Source: an uncultured Bacteroidales bacterium
GTDB lineage: Bacteria; Bacteroidota; Bacteroidia; Bacteroidales; UBA4417
Direction of reading: 5' to 3'
Assembly: GCA_903879715.1 (NCBI GenBank)
Contig: CAIRMR010000186.1
Coordinates: 1 to 64,000, forward strand
DNA length: 64,000 bases
Shown piece after piece: positions 49,527 to 58,946 of the stretch. The translations under genes and the position numbers were made by a program. The notes beneath the pieces were generated by a model. That model was not told the origin of the DNA and ran no database searches. It was given only the letters and a program-made list of their open reading frames with translations. Position 1 is the first letter of the stretch. Each line of letters opens with the position of its first letter.

Positions 49527-52500
49527 ATGATAAAATGGTTTACTATACTGCTTTTCACTTGTTTAGTGCCTTATTATGTAAATGCACAAATTTCGGTTTC
49601 TTTTACTTTCAGCCCTGACGGAGCATGTTCGGGAATCCCTGTAAAATTCACATCAGAAGTTACCAGCCCGAATACTTCTCCTAAAATTTATTCGTGGAAT
49701 TTTGGAGATGGAGTAACATCCACTTTAACTAATCCGATTCATACTTATACCGCCTATGGGTGTAACAGCCAAAGTTATAATGCTGTTTTAGTGGTTACAG
49801 ATACTACAAAGGGAAATACTGTCTCAGATTCGTATACCAGTGTTGTTAATGTTCAATGCAAACCCAGACCCCAATTAATTGATATACTTAATCACGATCC
49901 TTTTAGTAATTGCAGTAATTCGCCAACTTCCGAGAACCCTACTTTCAGTATACAGGTGCAAAATATTACCATAAATTACGGGTGTATTTTGAGCTTTACG
50001 TTGAATTGGGGCGATGGTGATTCGCTTACTGGTCTGCAGATGAGCGATTTCCCTCTGGATCATACCTACACAGAACTTGGTGCCTTCAATCTTGTTATTA
50101 CTGCTGTGGCTGAGAATGGGTGTAACGGAAAAACTACATATATTGTTAAAAATCAATCGAACCCTGCGGTTGGGTTAGCGTCAAACGGTGGTACGGAAGG
50201 TTGCGCGCCTCAAACATTCCCGTTTACAGTAACAAAAGATGAAAAAAATTCTCCTGGTACTACGTATCAGTGGGATTTTGGAGATAATAGCCCTGTAATC
50301 ATTTGGACCAGAGACTCAATTGTGGCAAATAATGGAAATATTCTACATGTTTTTAATTCTACTTCTTGTGGAAAGCCGGATAATGTGTTTTCGGTTAAAT
50401 TAACAGCCATTAACTCCTGCAAGAGCACCCCTGTTACAATTGGCGGCATTACAATGTGGAGCGCGCCTGTCCCTGATTTTAGCATAAATACAGCGGAGGG
50501 ATGTGAAAATTCCGGTATATTTTGTTTCTCAAATATGACTACTCCCGGTGGATGGGGCTCTGACTGTGACCGGACTACAACTTATTTGTGGGATTTTGGA
50601 AACGGACACACGTCTATTTTGCAGACCCCTCCATGCCAGTCCTATCCTGTTGCCGGCCTTCATACTATTTCTTTAACTGCTTCGAATAATTGTGGCAGCA
50701 AAACCATTAAACACGACATAGCCGTTCAAAGCCCGGCTACCGCCATCGCAGAAGCTGATAAATATTCCGGCTGCGTGCCTTTTCCTGTGAGCTTTATAAA
50801 TAAATCAACTGATTCAACAACGTTGACTTATATCTGGAACGTTAGTCCAAATTTAGGCTGGAGCTTTATTAACGGGAGTAACAGCAATTCAAAGAACCCC
50901 GAAATTCAATTTACAATTGCCGGAACATACACTGTAACTCTTACCGTAAATAATAAATGTGGCGATAAGAGTACAACATTAACAATTCAGGCTAATGATA
51001 TACCCTCGGTTGGTATTCCGACTATTCCAGGTAATTGTTTTCCTTTTGCCTTTACCGGTAACGCTTCGTATACTAATAATGGCAGCGCAATTACATCCTA
51101 TGCGTGGTCAGTGAACCCATCAAATGGTTGGACTTTTGTTGCTCCGTCAAATTCTGGTTATATGAATCCGTCCATCTTATTTTCAGATGCCGGTACTTAC
51201 CAGGTCATTGTTAAAGCAACAAACGAATGTGGTACCGGCGACAGCATAAGCAATAAGTTTGAGGTTTTTACACCTGTTCCGGTTACGGTAGGCAATGATA
51301 CTGTTGTTTGTTTATACAGTGGTGATTTTAAGTTAGCCGCTAATCCTACGGAAGGAACCTGGAGTGGTGTTAATGTGAGCGCAGTTGGCCTTTTTTCTCC
51401 GGTTTCTCCAGGCGATTACACATTAACATATAGCAGGGGTACCGGCAATTGCCTCAGGCAGGATCAGGTTGTAGTAAAAGTGCTGCAAAACCCAACCGTT
51501 GATGTAGGTTCTGATTTTTTGGTATGTATTAACAAAGGAATTCAAACCTTAACCGGAAACCCGGCAGGTGGCACCTGGTCGGGTACAGGGATTACGAATG
51601 CGGCACTTGGTACTTTTAATCCTCTGGTCACAGGTGAGGGTTCCTTCACTTTACTGTATTCCTACACTGATGCTCTGTCAAAATGTTCAAATTCAGATGA
51701 TTTACTTATCACTGTTTCACCTTTTCCAATTGTAAGTGCGGAAGATGTAACTATATGTAATCAGCCGATACCTGAACAATTGACTGCTTCTCCCGGCGGT
51801 GGCTTTTGGTCGGGACCCAATGTAACATCAAGCGGATTATTTACGCCTAACGGGCTTGGGGACTTTGTGGTAACGTATTCATTTACTGACAATAATGGTT
51901 GTTCCGGTTCGGATGGTATGACAGTAACGGTTATCGCACCCGATTTAACGGTAAGCGCCGGTAATGACAAATCAATTTGTGCAAACGACAATGTAACTCT
52001 GATTGGTAATCCGTCTGGTGGCGAATGGAGTGGTGCCAATGTAACCCGGGATGGTTATTTTGAGCCTGTTTCAACCGGGAATTTCAAGTTAGTATACAGC
52101 CTGGGAAGTGGCAGCTGTTTTGTTGCTGATACAATGCTGGTAACTGTAAAGCCTTCTCCAAAAGCCGGGTTTACATCAAACAATGTTTGCTTCGGGGAAA
52201 CAACGTTTTTCCAGGATCAGTCGCAGGGTGGGGGCGTTAACTTAACGACATGGCTCTGGCGATTCGGCGATAGCAATACTGCTCAGGCTCAGAATCCGAC
52301 ACATTATTTTTTGGCTCCCGGCATATATTCCGCATCACTTATGGTGGAAAATGAAAGCGGTTGCGCTGATTCTATCGGAAAATGGGTTGAAGTACTTGAA
52401 CTTCCGGTAGTTAAATTCAATTTTGATATTCCCGCCTGTACAAATGTTCCCGTAAATTTCGTCAACAATTGTTCCAATGCTCAGACCTTTTTGTGGGATT

Positions 52501-54437
52501 TTGGTGATGGCAGTTCTGCGTCAGAAGTTGAACCCAAGCACATTTTTACCACCGAAGGCTCTTATAAAATAAAGTTAACAGCCACCTCAGGCCTGGGATG
52601 TACTTATTCAGATTCATTGGTTTTAAATATTACCGGCCCTCCACCGCAGCCTGTTTTTAAACTTACAACCAAAGAAGGGTGTAGCCCGCTTACAACCAAA
52701 ATTTCTATAGATAATTCCCAATACAACGCCAATTCATCCTATTATTGGGATTTTGGAAACGGATTAACAAGTACATCACTAACCTTTCCGGATTCATTAA
52801 TCTATACCGGAAGTCTCACAGGGGATACTGTGCTTTATGTCCGGTTTACATCCCGGAATTATTGCGATTCAATTGTTTATACCGATTCAATTCTGGTTCA
52901 TAACAAACCATTATCACGGTTTGATATGCTGCATAACTGGGATTGTACGCCTGTGGAAGTTCAGTTCAGGAATGTATCCACAGGATACCCGGATGTTTTA
53001 TTTTGGGATTTTGGCGACGGAACCACATCCAACGAGTTTGAACCCGTTCATACCTATATCACCGGTGCCAATTCGACATTGTATACTATTAGCCTGGTAG
53101 CTCATAATGGATGCGGTACCGATACGCTTACAAAAGATTTATTGGTCAAGCCGAAAACGGTTCAAGCCAAATTTACAGTCGGGAATTTCAAAGGATGCGA
53201 GGGTGATCCGTTCTGCTTTCAGAATTATTCAACCGATGCGTCCATGCTTGGAATTTCTAATCTTTCGTGGGATTTTGGCGACGGGCATGGCTCATCAGAT
53301 GAAAACCCCTGTCATGTTTTTACCCATGAAGGCATTTACATCGTCACACTTAATGTTGATAACGGATGTGGATACGATGAAGCCTACGATACCATTACTA
53401 TAAATCCGGTTCCGCAGCTTCAGATTTTCTCGAATAACGATGCCTGCGAAGGCGAAATAATATCGTTTGATTATTCATCCGATGTTGACATAGGTGGATT
53501 ACTCTGGTATTTCGGCGATGGCGATTCATCCGTGTTATCAAACCCATTTCATTCCTATAAAAATAGTGGTATTTATAAGGTAGTAGTAAGCGGTGAATCA
53601 GCTTTCGGATTCCCGGTATGTATCGGATCGGCAAGTAAACTGGTTGAGATAAAACCGTCACCTGAATCCTTTATTTTACCTGATACTTCCGGTTGTGCGC
53701 CCTTTCAGATTACATTCGAAGGCGATGCGGGTAGTTCTCACCTCTGGAATTTCGGGGATAATTCAACCTTTACATCTGATCCGACTCATGTTTTTGAAGT
53801 TCCGGGTCTCTTTAATGTCAGATTGATTTCGGAAAACGCGAATAAGTGCAAAGATTCGGATAGTATTCAAATCAGGGTACTTCCTAGCCCGCAGAGTCAG
53901 TTTACTTATACTACCACAGGCGGTTATCCTGAATATCTTACATTCACTAATTCTTCAATTGATGAAACTGCTTGCTTCTGGGATTTTGGAAATGGCCAGG
54001 TAATTTCCGCCTGTGCTGTAAATGATCCTATAAAGTATAGTTATAACGGCATATACACGGTTACACTCAAAACCTGGAACCAATATGGCTGTTCTGACAC
54101 CGCGACTAAAAGTTTCCCGATCTATTATAAAGGATTGTTTGTCCCTAATGCCCTTATTCCCGAGCATCCTGACCCGGACGAAAACCTTTTTCTTCCCAAG
54201 GGAATAGGGCTATTGGAATATACCATTCAGATTTACGATACCTGGGGAAACATGGTATGGCAATCATCAGCCCTGCAGGATGGAATGCCTTCGGAAGGCT
54301 GGAACGGAAGAGATAAAAACGGGAACCTGTATCCACAGGATGTATATGCCTGGAGAGCATCAGCGAAATTTGCAGATGGAACTTACTGGAGTGGCATAAA
54401 TGGTAAAACTTACGGAACGGTGACCTTGATCAGGTAA
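49527..54437 (+). CDS. Large PKD-repeat surface protein with gliding motility-associated C-terminal domain
   Basis: A 1636-residue secreted protein with signal peptide MIKWFTILLFTCLVPYYVNA. Most of it is PKD and related immunoglobulin-like repeats, marked by recurrent WDFGDG/WNFGDG-type motifs (for example near residues 67, 250, 350, 990, 1165 and 1245). A block of glycine-rich repeats with TWSGTGI or EWSGANV-like cores (about 590-870) differs from the rest. The last 95 residues (YKGLFVPNALIPEHP..YTIQIYDTWGNMVWQS..WNGRDKNGNLYPQDVY) form the gliding motility-associated (CHU-C, type B) T9SS sorting domain. An adhesin or surface-filament role is likely. The adjacent convergent gene encodes PorP/SprF, the usual partner. 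Confidence 0.93.
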   Translation: MIKWFTILLFTCLVPYYVNAQISVSFTFSPDGACSGIPVKFTSEVTSPNTSPKIYSWNFGDGVTSTLTNPIHTYTAYGCNSQSYNAVLVVTDTTKGNTVSDSYTSVVNVQCKPRPQLIDILNHDPFSNCSNSPTSENPTFSIQVQNITINYGCILSFTLNWGDGDSLTGLQMSDFPLDHTYTELGAFNLVITAVAENGCNGKTTYIVKNQSNPAVGLASNGGTEGCAPQTFPFTVTKDEKNSPGTTYQWDFGDNSPVIIWTRDSIVANNGNILHVFNSTSCGKPDNVFSVKLTAINSCKSTPVTIGGITMWSAPVPDFSINTAEGCENSGIFCFSNMTTPGGWGSDCDRTTTYLWDFGNGHTSILQTPPCQSYPVAGLHTISLTASNNCGSKTIKHDIAVQSPATAIAEADKYSGCVPFPVSFINKSTDSTTLTYIWNVSPNLGWSFINGSNSNSKNPEIQFTIAGTYTVTLTVNNKCGDKSTTLTIQANDIPSVGIPTIPGNCFPFAFTGNASYTNNGSAITSYAWSVNPSNGWTFVAPSNSGYMNPSILFSDAGTYQVIVKATNECGTGDSISNKFEVFTPVPVTVGNDTVVCLYSGDFKLAANPTEGTWSGVNVSAVGLFSPVSPGDYTLTYSRGTGNCLRQDQVVVKVLQNPTVDVGSDFLVCINKGIQTLTGNPAGGTWSGTGITNAALGTFNPLVTGEGSFTLLYSYTDALSKCSNSDDLLITVSPFPIVSAEDVTICNQPIPEQLTASPGGGFWSGPNVTSSGLFTPNGLGDFVVTYSFTDNNGCSGSDGMTVTVIAPDLTVSAGNDKSICANDNVTLIGNPSGGEWSGANVTRDGYFEPVSTGNFKLVYSLGSGSCFVADTMLVTVKPSPKAGFTSNNVCFGETTFFQDQSQGGGVNLTTWLWRFGDSNTAQAQNPTHYFLAPGIYSASLMVENESGCADSIGKWVEVLELPVVKFNFDIPACTNVPVNFVNNCSNAQTFLWDFGDGSSASEVEPKHIFTTEGSYKIKLTATSGLGCTYSDSLVLNITGPPPQPVFKLTTKEGCSPLTTKISIDNSQYNANSSYYWDFGNGLTSTSLTFPDSLIYTGSLTGDTVLYVRFTSRNYCDSIVYTDSILVHNKPLSRFDMLHNWDCTPVEVQFRNVSTGYPDVLFWDFGDGTTSNEFEPVHTYITGANSTLYTISLVAHNGCGTDTLTKDLLVKPKTVQAKFTVGNFKGCEGDPFCFQNYSTDASMLGISNLSWDFGDGHGSSDENPCHVFTHEGIYIVTLNVDNGCGYDEAYDTITINPVPQLQIFSNNDACEGEIISFDYSSDVDIGGLLWYFGDGDSSVLSNPFHSYKNSGIYKVVVSGESAFGFPVCIGSASKLVEIKPSPESFILPDTSGCAPFQITFEGDAGSSHLWNFGDNSTFTSDPTHVFEVPGLFNVRLISENANKCKDSDSIQIRVLPSPQSQFTYTTTGGYPEYLTFTNSSIDETACFWDFGNGQVISACAVNDPIKYSYNGIYTVTLKTWNQYGCSDTATKSFPIYYKGLFVPNALIPEHPDPDENLFLPKGIGLLEYTIQIYDTWGNMVWQSSALQDGMPSEGWNGRDKNGNLYPQDVYAWRASAKFADGTYWSGINGKTYGTVTLIR

Positions 54438-54472
54438 GGGGATTTTAAATTCCGATGTGGCCTGAATTTATA

Positions 54473-54542
54473 AAGTCCCAAGTTTCAAATCCCAAGTTTC
54501 AAATCCCAAATTTCAAATTTCAAGTTCCAAGTCCACTATTCC
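54473..54542. repeat. AAGTTTC/AAATCCC-type heptamer array, 10 units
   Basis: AAGTCCC, AAGTTTC, AAATCCC, AAGTTTC, AAATCCC, AAATTTC, AAATTTC, AAGTTCC, AAGTCCA and CTATTCC follow in strict 7-bp register between the convergent PKD protein and PorP/SprF genes. Confidence 0.9.
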
Positions 54543-54653
54543 AAGAGCTTATAACTCAAATCTTCATTTAGGTACTGCCTGGAATTTGGAGCTTGGATTT
54601 TGGAATTTGAGTCTTAAATTAATCGGAAATTTCTTCCGTTTTTCAGAATATCA

Positions 54654-55778
54654 TTACTTCCTGTGTTTAGAAGTTCCGGTTTTGCGGCTCCAATTACTGC
54701 CTTCATCACATCTGTCGGGCTTGTCGTTAAAAAATGTCTTGTTATTCAGAGCCAGACTGATAGTTAGTTCAGGACTTCCCCTGCTGGCATCAACTAATTT
54801 TGAAGTAGTAATATCATAGGATAATGAGGTAGTCAAAACTGTATTATTCGCCTTATTAACAAGGAAACGATAGGCAAATAAAAATACAATTGCGTCAGTA
54901 TTTTGCAGGTTTGTATTCCTGTTTCTGAACCACACCCCAAAATCTATATTGGAATCAACAAACGAAGTTGTTACGCCCAACATATAGGAGAACATCTGCC
55001 ATTGTGATTCGCCAAGAAAGGATGGCTCTATAAATAATAAACCGGCGGATTTAAGCGGAACTGAAACTGTATAATTTGTGAAGAGAACATATTTGGCCGA
55101 AAGCGGCGCTTCGGAATATGTAAAAGATTGATTGGGTTCCGATAAATGAAATGCGGATAACCCGACTTCAAATTTCCGGTAGAACCTGGATGAATTTGCC
55201 TGCGATGAATTATTCTCGTACCTGTAAACTCCTCCTATATTAAAAATATCAACGTAGGATCTTTGGCTGTTCCCATTATCAGGAGGGACAAATCCAGATG
55301 GATTGATATTCCCGTAGTACGGATTAAGCTGCCCGCTGAATATAAATCGGTCCCAGTTAATACTGTTGAACCCGATTGATGGCATTACACCAACCTGGAT
55401 TAATGATTTTTCCGCGATTGGAATCCGGGCTGAAATTGGAATACCGATCGTATAATTTTGAAGAACGCCTTCACCTTCGGTATTTGAAACGACTATAAGC
55501 CCAAAACCGCCTACACCCCGGGCAACCCGCATTCCCTGGTCAAAGCCTGTATAAAATGTCTGGAATTTACTCGGAATTTTTGGCCACTGCCGGCGGTATG
55601 CCATATTTAACCTTATGCCATAATCAATTCCGGCATAAGCCGGATTATAATACATTTTGTTGTAATTGAAATTTGAAAAATGAGGGTCCTGGCCCCAAAT
55701 GCGGGTAGCACATAAGCAGAGTATCAGAAAAACAAAATGCTTAATTTTCACTATCAAATACGTTGGATATAAGTCCAT
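54654..55778 (-). CDS. PorP/SprF-family type IX secretion membrane protein
   Basis: A protein of up to 374 residues with the PorP/SprF start DPHFSNFNYNKMYYNPAYAG right after the signal peptide, and a beta-barrel body to the end. These outer-membrane proteins bind or receive type B T9SS cargo such as SprB, and are often encoded beside it, as here. An alternative start is a GTG at 55749-55751, which would give a cleaner signal peptide (KIKHFVFLILCLCATRIWG); the ATG at 55778 adds nine residues. It is convergent with the PKD protein gene, with heptamers in between. Confidence 0.92.
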   Translation of the reverse strand: MDLYPTYLIVKIKHFVFLILCLCATRIWGQDPHFSNFNYNKMYYNPAYAGIDYGIRLNMAYRRQWPKIPSKFQTFYTGFDQGMRVARGVGGFGLIVVSNTEGEGVLQNYTIGIPISARIPIAEKSLIQVGVMPSIGFNSINWDRFIFSGQLNPYYGNINPSGFVPPDNGNSQRSYVDIFNIGGVYRYENNSSQANSSRFYRKFEVGLSAFHLSEPNQSFTYSEAPLSAKYVLFTNYTVSVPLKSAGLLFIEPSFLGESQWQMFSYMLGVTTSFVDSNIDFGVWFRNRNTNLQNTDAIVFLFAYRFLVNKANNTVLTTSLSYDITTSKLVDASRGSPELTISLALNNKTFFNDKPDRCDEGSNWSRKTGTSKHRK

Positions 55779-56786
55779 ACAAAACCAACAAATCGTTTAT
55801 GTTAATTGCATATGAACGATTAATAAAAAATGATTCAGTCACAAATTAAAATTCTGAATGCTTAACCGGAATTAACGTTTGATCAGGAGTTGGTTTAACA
55901 CTGCAGGCATACGGAGTCTATCAGCCATATGCCTGATATTTTCGAGTATGAAGCATTAAAAGTATGGAAAATTCCTTAAATCAAATTTTGTGATGCCCAT
56001 TTATTTGATTTTAATAGGGTATAACCCTTAGTGGATAACAAAGATATGAAGAAACGTGTCTGAAAATGACTGCATTAGTGCAATTTAAATTCACTTGAAC
56101 ATAACAAGTTTTTTGTTAGAAAAATCTCACAGTCTTCACAAGTCAAAAAAAGCACCGTTAGGTAATCCCGAAGCATCCCGTACATATGTAAAAATTCCGG
56201 ATGTCAACTCAGATCAATTTTGGTCAGCTCAAAAAGAGTTTATTCGACACACTTGTGCTTTTTTTTAGATTGGTTAAAGTAAATCCAGACGGGAGCTAAT
56301 TCCTCAGTAACTTTTAACGTGAAATGAGTAATATACTATGTTTTAGAGTCGCAGTATAAGCTGAAAGAAAATAGAATTTTATTGACTTTAAATATACGAA
56401 ATATATCGATATGACTTGCAGTGGTATCGGAATTATAAGAAAAAATTATATGTAATCCTTTTAATGCTTTATTCAACCAAACTTCTGAATATTTATTCTG
56501 AATCTATTTATAAATTCCCTTACCAACCAGCAATTTGCTCTAAAAAATAAATCATAGTATAAAATTGCTAAATGGCTCTATATCATTAACATGTTAGTAT
56601 ATAAAGTTATAGTGATGTATTAAAGATGTATTAATTTATAGGTTGCAGAATACTATTTTATTTCATTGTAGTAATCATGATGTACTTTTTTAATGCACAA
56701 ATTTAAAATCGTACATTTTTATTTGTAAATTAGCAGCTTATTGTAATCCAATTATTCAATTATTATTAACCTAAACCTTTTAACAC
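55779..56786. other. 1-kb AT-rich spacer without a gene
   Basis: No open frame over about 60 codons is seen on either strand. The stretch upstream of 56787 is strongly AT-rich with many TATA/TTTA pieces; near misses to a -7 box (TTTATTTG near 56717) lie about 70 bases before the T9SS cargo gene. It may hold promoters for the two divergent genes or an unseen small RNA, for which I have no direct evidence. Confidence 0.6.
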
Positions 56787-58415
56787 ATGAAAAAATTTAC
56801 CTTTGTTTTAATGCTGATGCTGGCTTACGCTGGGTTTACAATGGCTCAAACCGTTGAAGACTTCGAAGGTGGCATAAAGATGAGCGGTTTTAACGGTGGA
56901 AGCACCGGTAAAGTAAGTGCTGCTCCCAATCCTGATCGTACAGGAATCAATACAAGTGAAGTAGTAGGCAAAATGGTACGTGCAAAGGATGGAGATCCCT
57001 GGCAAGGTTGGGTATCAGTCCTGAAAACTCCAATTGATGGTACTGCAAACAAGTACATCCACCTAAAAATCTGGAAACCTAGAATAACTAAAACTGTTGT
57101 TAAATGGGAGAAAGAGGGAGATGTCGGAGCAAACTCAGGTGATGTTGTATCAATGAATCCCCAGGCAGTTACCAGCCAATGGGAGGAATTGGTTTTTAAT
57201 ATGAGTGCAGTAAGCGGCAACCAGATAAGGTTCGTTTTAATCCCTGACTTTCCGGAGCCAGTAGGCCTTACAGAAGATATCAATATCTATTTTGATGATA
57301 TCTATGCAAACAACGATCCTGCAGTTGGAAGCGCACCTGTTCAGATGATAGCAAACTATGAGCACATTGTGTTTAATTATATGATAGATGATCCTATTAA
57401 TGACTTAAGCTATATGACTTTAGTTGAAAATCCTGATAAATCGGGCGTGAACCGTAGTAACTGTGTTATTAAATTCAACCGCGATAAAGATGGTTTACCA
57501 TGGGATGGTTTCTGGACATTACTTCCAACTCCTCTTGATTTAACTACCAATAAATATGTACATGTTAAAGTATGGAAACCACGGGTTAGTCCTGTATTTT
57601 TCAAAATTGAAGGCGGTACCGGAGATCCAACCTATATTGAAAAACCAGCTGATGTAGCTCAGGCAGCAATCGGACAATGGGAAGATCTTGTATGGGATTT
57701 TAGCGCAATGCCTGCAACTACATATACCAAACTTGGACTACAACCTGACCGTGCAGAGCCTGTTGGCCTTGATAATGATCTTACCATCTACTTCGATGAT
57801 ATTATCCTGAACAACGATCCTAATCCAATACCTGCAGCTCATCAAAGACTCAGCATTGATTTAAATGGTATGGTTCCTCCTCTTGTTGCAGGAACCCCGG
57901 TTTATATTGCCGGAGCTTTTGGAACTGATGATAATGGCAGTTGGGCCGGACCAGGAACTAAACCAGCTAATCAATGCTTTGAGGATCCCTTATATCCAGG
58001 AATCTATACAGTAGACATGTATTTGCCTGACGGGTCTTATGAATTTAAATTCTTCTGGGGTGCCAACTGGAATAATGGCGATCCATTTAATAGTGGTGCA
58101 AACAGAGTTGCTACAATTGCCTATAATACCAATTTAGTTTATACCTGGGGAGTTGGCGGAGTTGATGTTTCTATCCGTGATAACAAACAGGCTGGTAAAA
58201 TCCAGATGTATCCTAACCCGGTTAGTAACGAGTTGACAGTTAACACAACCTCTGATATAAGCAAGGTTATTATTACAAACACACTTGGTAAAGTTGTTGG
58301 CAACACGATTTATACCAGAACTATCAATACTTCGAACCTGAGCAAAGGAATGTATTTCGTTACATTCGTTAATGCAGATGGAACTAAAGTAACTCAAAAA
58401 CTGATAAAAGACTAA
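56787..58415 (+). CDS. Secreted protein with duplicated N-terminal domain, carbohydrate-binding-like module and T9SS tail
   Basis: A 542-residue T9SS cargo protein with signal peptide MKKFTFVLMLMLAYAGFTMA. Two homologous domains follow (about 22-178 and 187-343); matching pairs are YIHLKIWKPRI/YVHVKVWKPRV, NIYFDDIYANNDP/TIYFDDIILNNDP and EPVGLTEDI/EPVGLDNDL. Next comes a beta module (about 350-460, VYIAGAFGTDDNGSW, DGSYEFKFFWGANW) like starch-binding or SusE/F-type domains. The last 75 residues (QMYPNPVSNELTV..GMYFVTFVNADGTKVTQKLIK) are the Por secretion tail (type A). Its ligand is unknown, but polysaccharide binding is likely. Confidence 0.85.
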   Translation: MKKFTFVLMLMLAYAGFTMAQTVEDFEGGIKMSGFNGGSTGKVSAAPNPDRTGINTSEVVGKMVRAKDGDPWQGWVSVLKTPIDGTANKYIHLKIWKPRITKTVVKWEKEGDVGANSGDVVSMNPQAVTSQWEELVFNMSAVSGNQIRFVLIPDFPEPVGLTEDINIYFDDIYANNDPAVGSAPVQMIANYEHIVFNYMIDDPINDLSYMTLVENPDKSGVNRSNCVIKFNRDKDGLPWDGFWTLLPTPLDLTTNKYVHVKVWKPRVSPVFFKIEGGTGDPTYIEKPADVAQAAIGQWEDLVWDFSAMPATTYTKLGLQPDRAEPVGLDNDLTIYFDDIILNNDPNPIPAAHQRLSIDLNGMVPPLVAGTPVYIAGAFGTDDNGSWAGPGTKPANQCFEDPLYPGIYTVDMYLPDGSYEFKFFWGANWNNGDPFNSGANRVATIAYNTNLVYTWGVGGVDVSIRDNKQAGKIQMYPNPVSNELTVNTTSDISKVIITNTLGKVVGNTIYTRTINTSNLSKGMYFVTFVNADGTKVTQKLIKD

Positions 58416-58440
58416 GTTTATCTTATCCTTTTTCAAAAAG

Positions 58441-58469
58441 AAAGCTCCCGCATCGGGGGCTTTTTTTTT
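58441..58469 (+). terminator. Rho-independent terminator of the T9SS cargo gene
   Basis: AAAGCTCCCG (58441-58450) pairs with CGGGGGCTTT (58454-58463) around CAT, followed by a nine-base T run. It lies 25 bases after the stop codon. Confidence 0.9.
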
Positions 58470-58474
58470 GCTGT

Positions 58475-58507
58475 AACCCTTGAAGGATTTCAAATCCTTC
58501 AAGGGTT
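58475..58507. repeat. Perfect 33-bp palindrome
   Basis: AACCCTTGAAGGATTT (58475-58490), one base, then AAATCCTTCAAGGGTT (58492-58507). It directly follows the terminator and lacks a T tract. It resembles interspersed palindromes common in this lineage. Confidence 0.9.
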
Positions 58508-58566
58508 TTGAATGGTTCAGAAATAGTTAAAATATTGTAAGCAATGAGGTTACATTAATTTGCATT

Positions 58567-58941
58567 TTGTCACAGATTACCTTCGGTGAGAACGCTTTGT
58601 TATTCGCTTCGCTCATGAGATCGCTTCGCTAAGTTCGCTTAGTTACGCAGATTACCTTCTGTGAGATCGCTTTGTTATTCGCTTCGCTCATGAGATCGCT
58701 TCGCTCATGAGATCGCTTCGCTCATGAGATCGCTTCGCTCATGAGATCGCTTCGCTCATGAGATCGCTTCGCTAAGTTCACTAAGTATCACAGAATTTAA
58801 ACTGCTTTCAACGGTTTTTCAAATGAAATTTGTTCATGCTAACTGAAAATTTATATGTAAAAGCTTAGCAATGGTTCGGCTTTGCACACCATAAATCCAG
58901 GCATATAATGTTTGTCAATACTTTAAATGAACTGATTGTTC
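58567..58941. mobile_element. MITE-like palindromic element, copy 4, disrupted by a 17-bp tandem repeat
   Basis: GTCACAGATTACC (from 58569) and, at the right end, TTGTCAATACTTTAAATGAACTGATTGTTC (to 58941, matched in pieces to copy 3) are family sequences. Between them is a 17-bp tandem array and the family core TTAAACTGCTTTCAACGG. The left end is not clear and the inner right arm is lost, so the element is degenerate. Confidence 0.6.
58605..58773. repeat. 17-bp tandem repeat array within copy 4
   Basis: CGCTTCGCTCATGAGAT occurs once at 58605-58621 and five times in direct tandem at 58680-58764, with a partial sixth copy. Unit CTCATGAG is itself palindromic. The array has no spacers, so it is not a CRISPR. 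Confidence 0.92.
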
Positions 58942-58946
58942 TTCTG

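Noticed and set aside
58605-58773. CRISPR array
   Set aside because: The 17-bp units are directly adjacent without spacers, and no cas genes are present.
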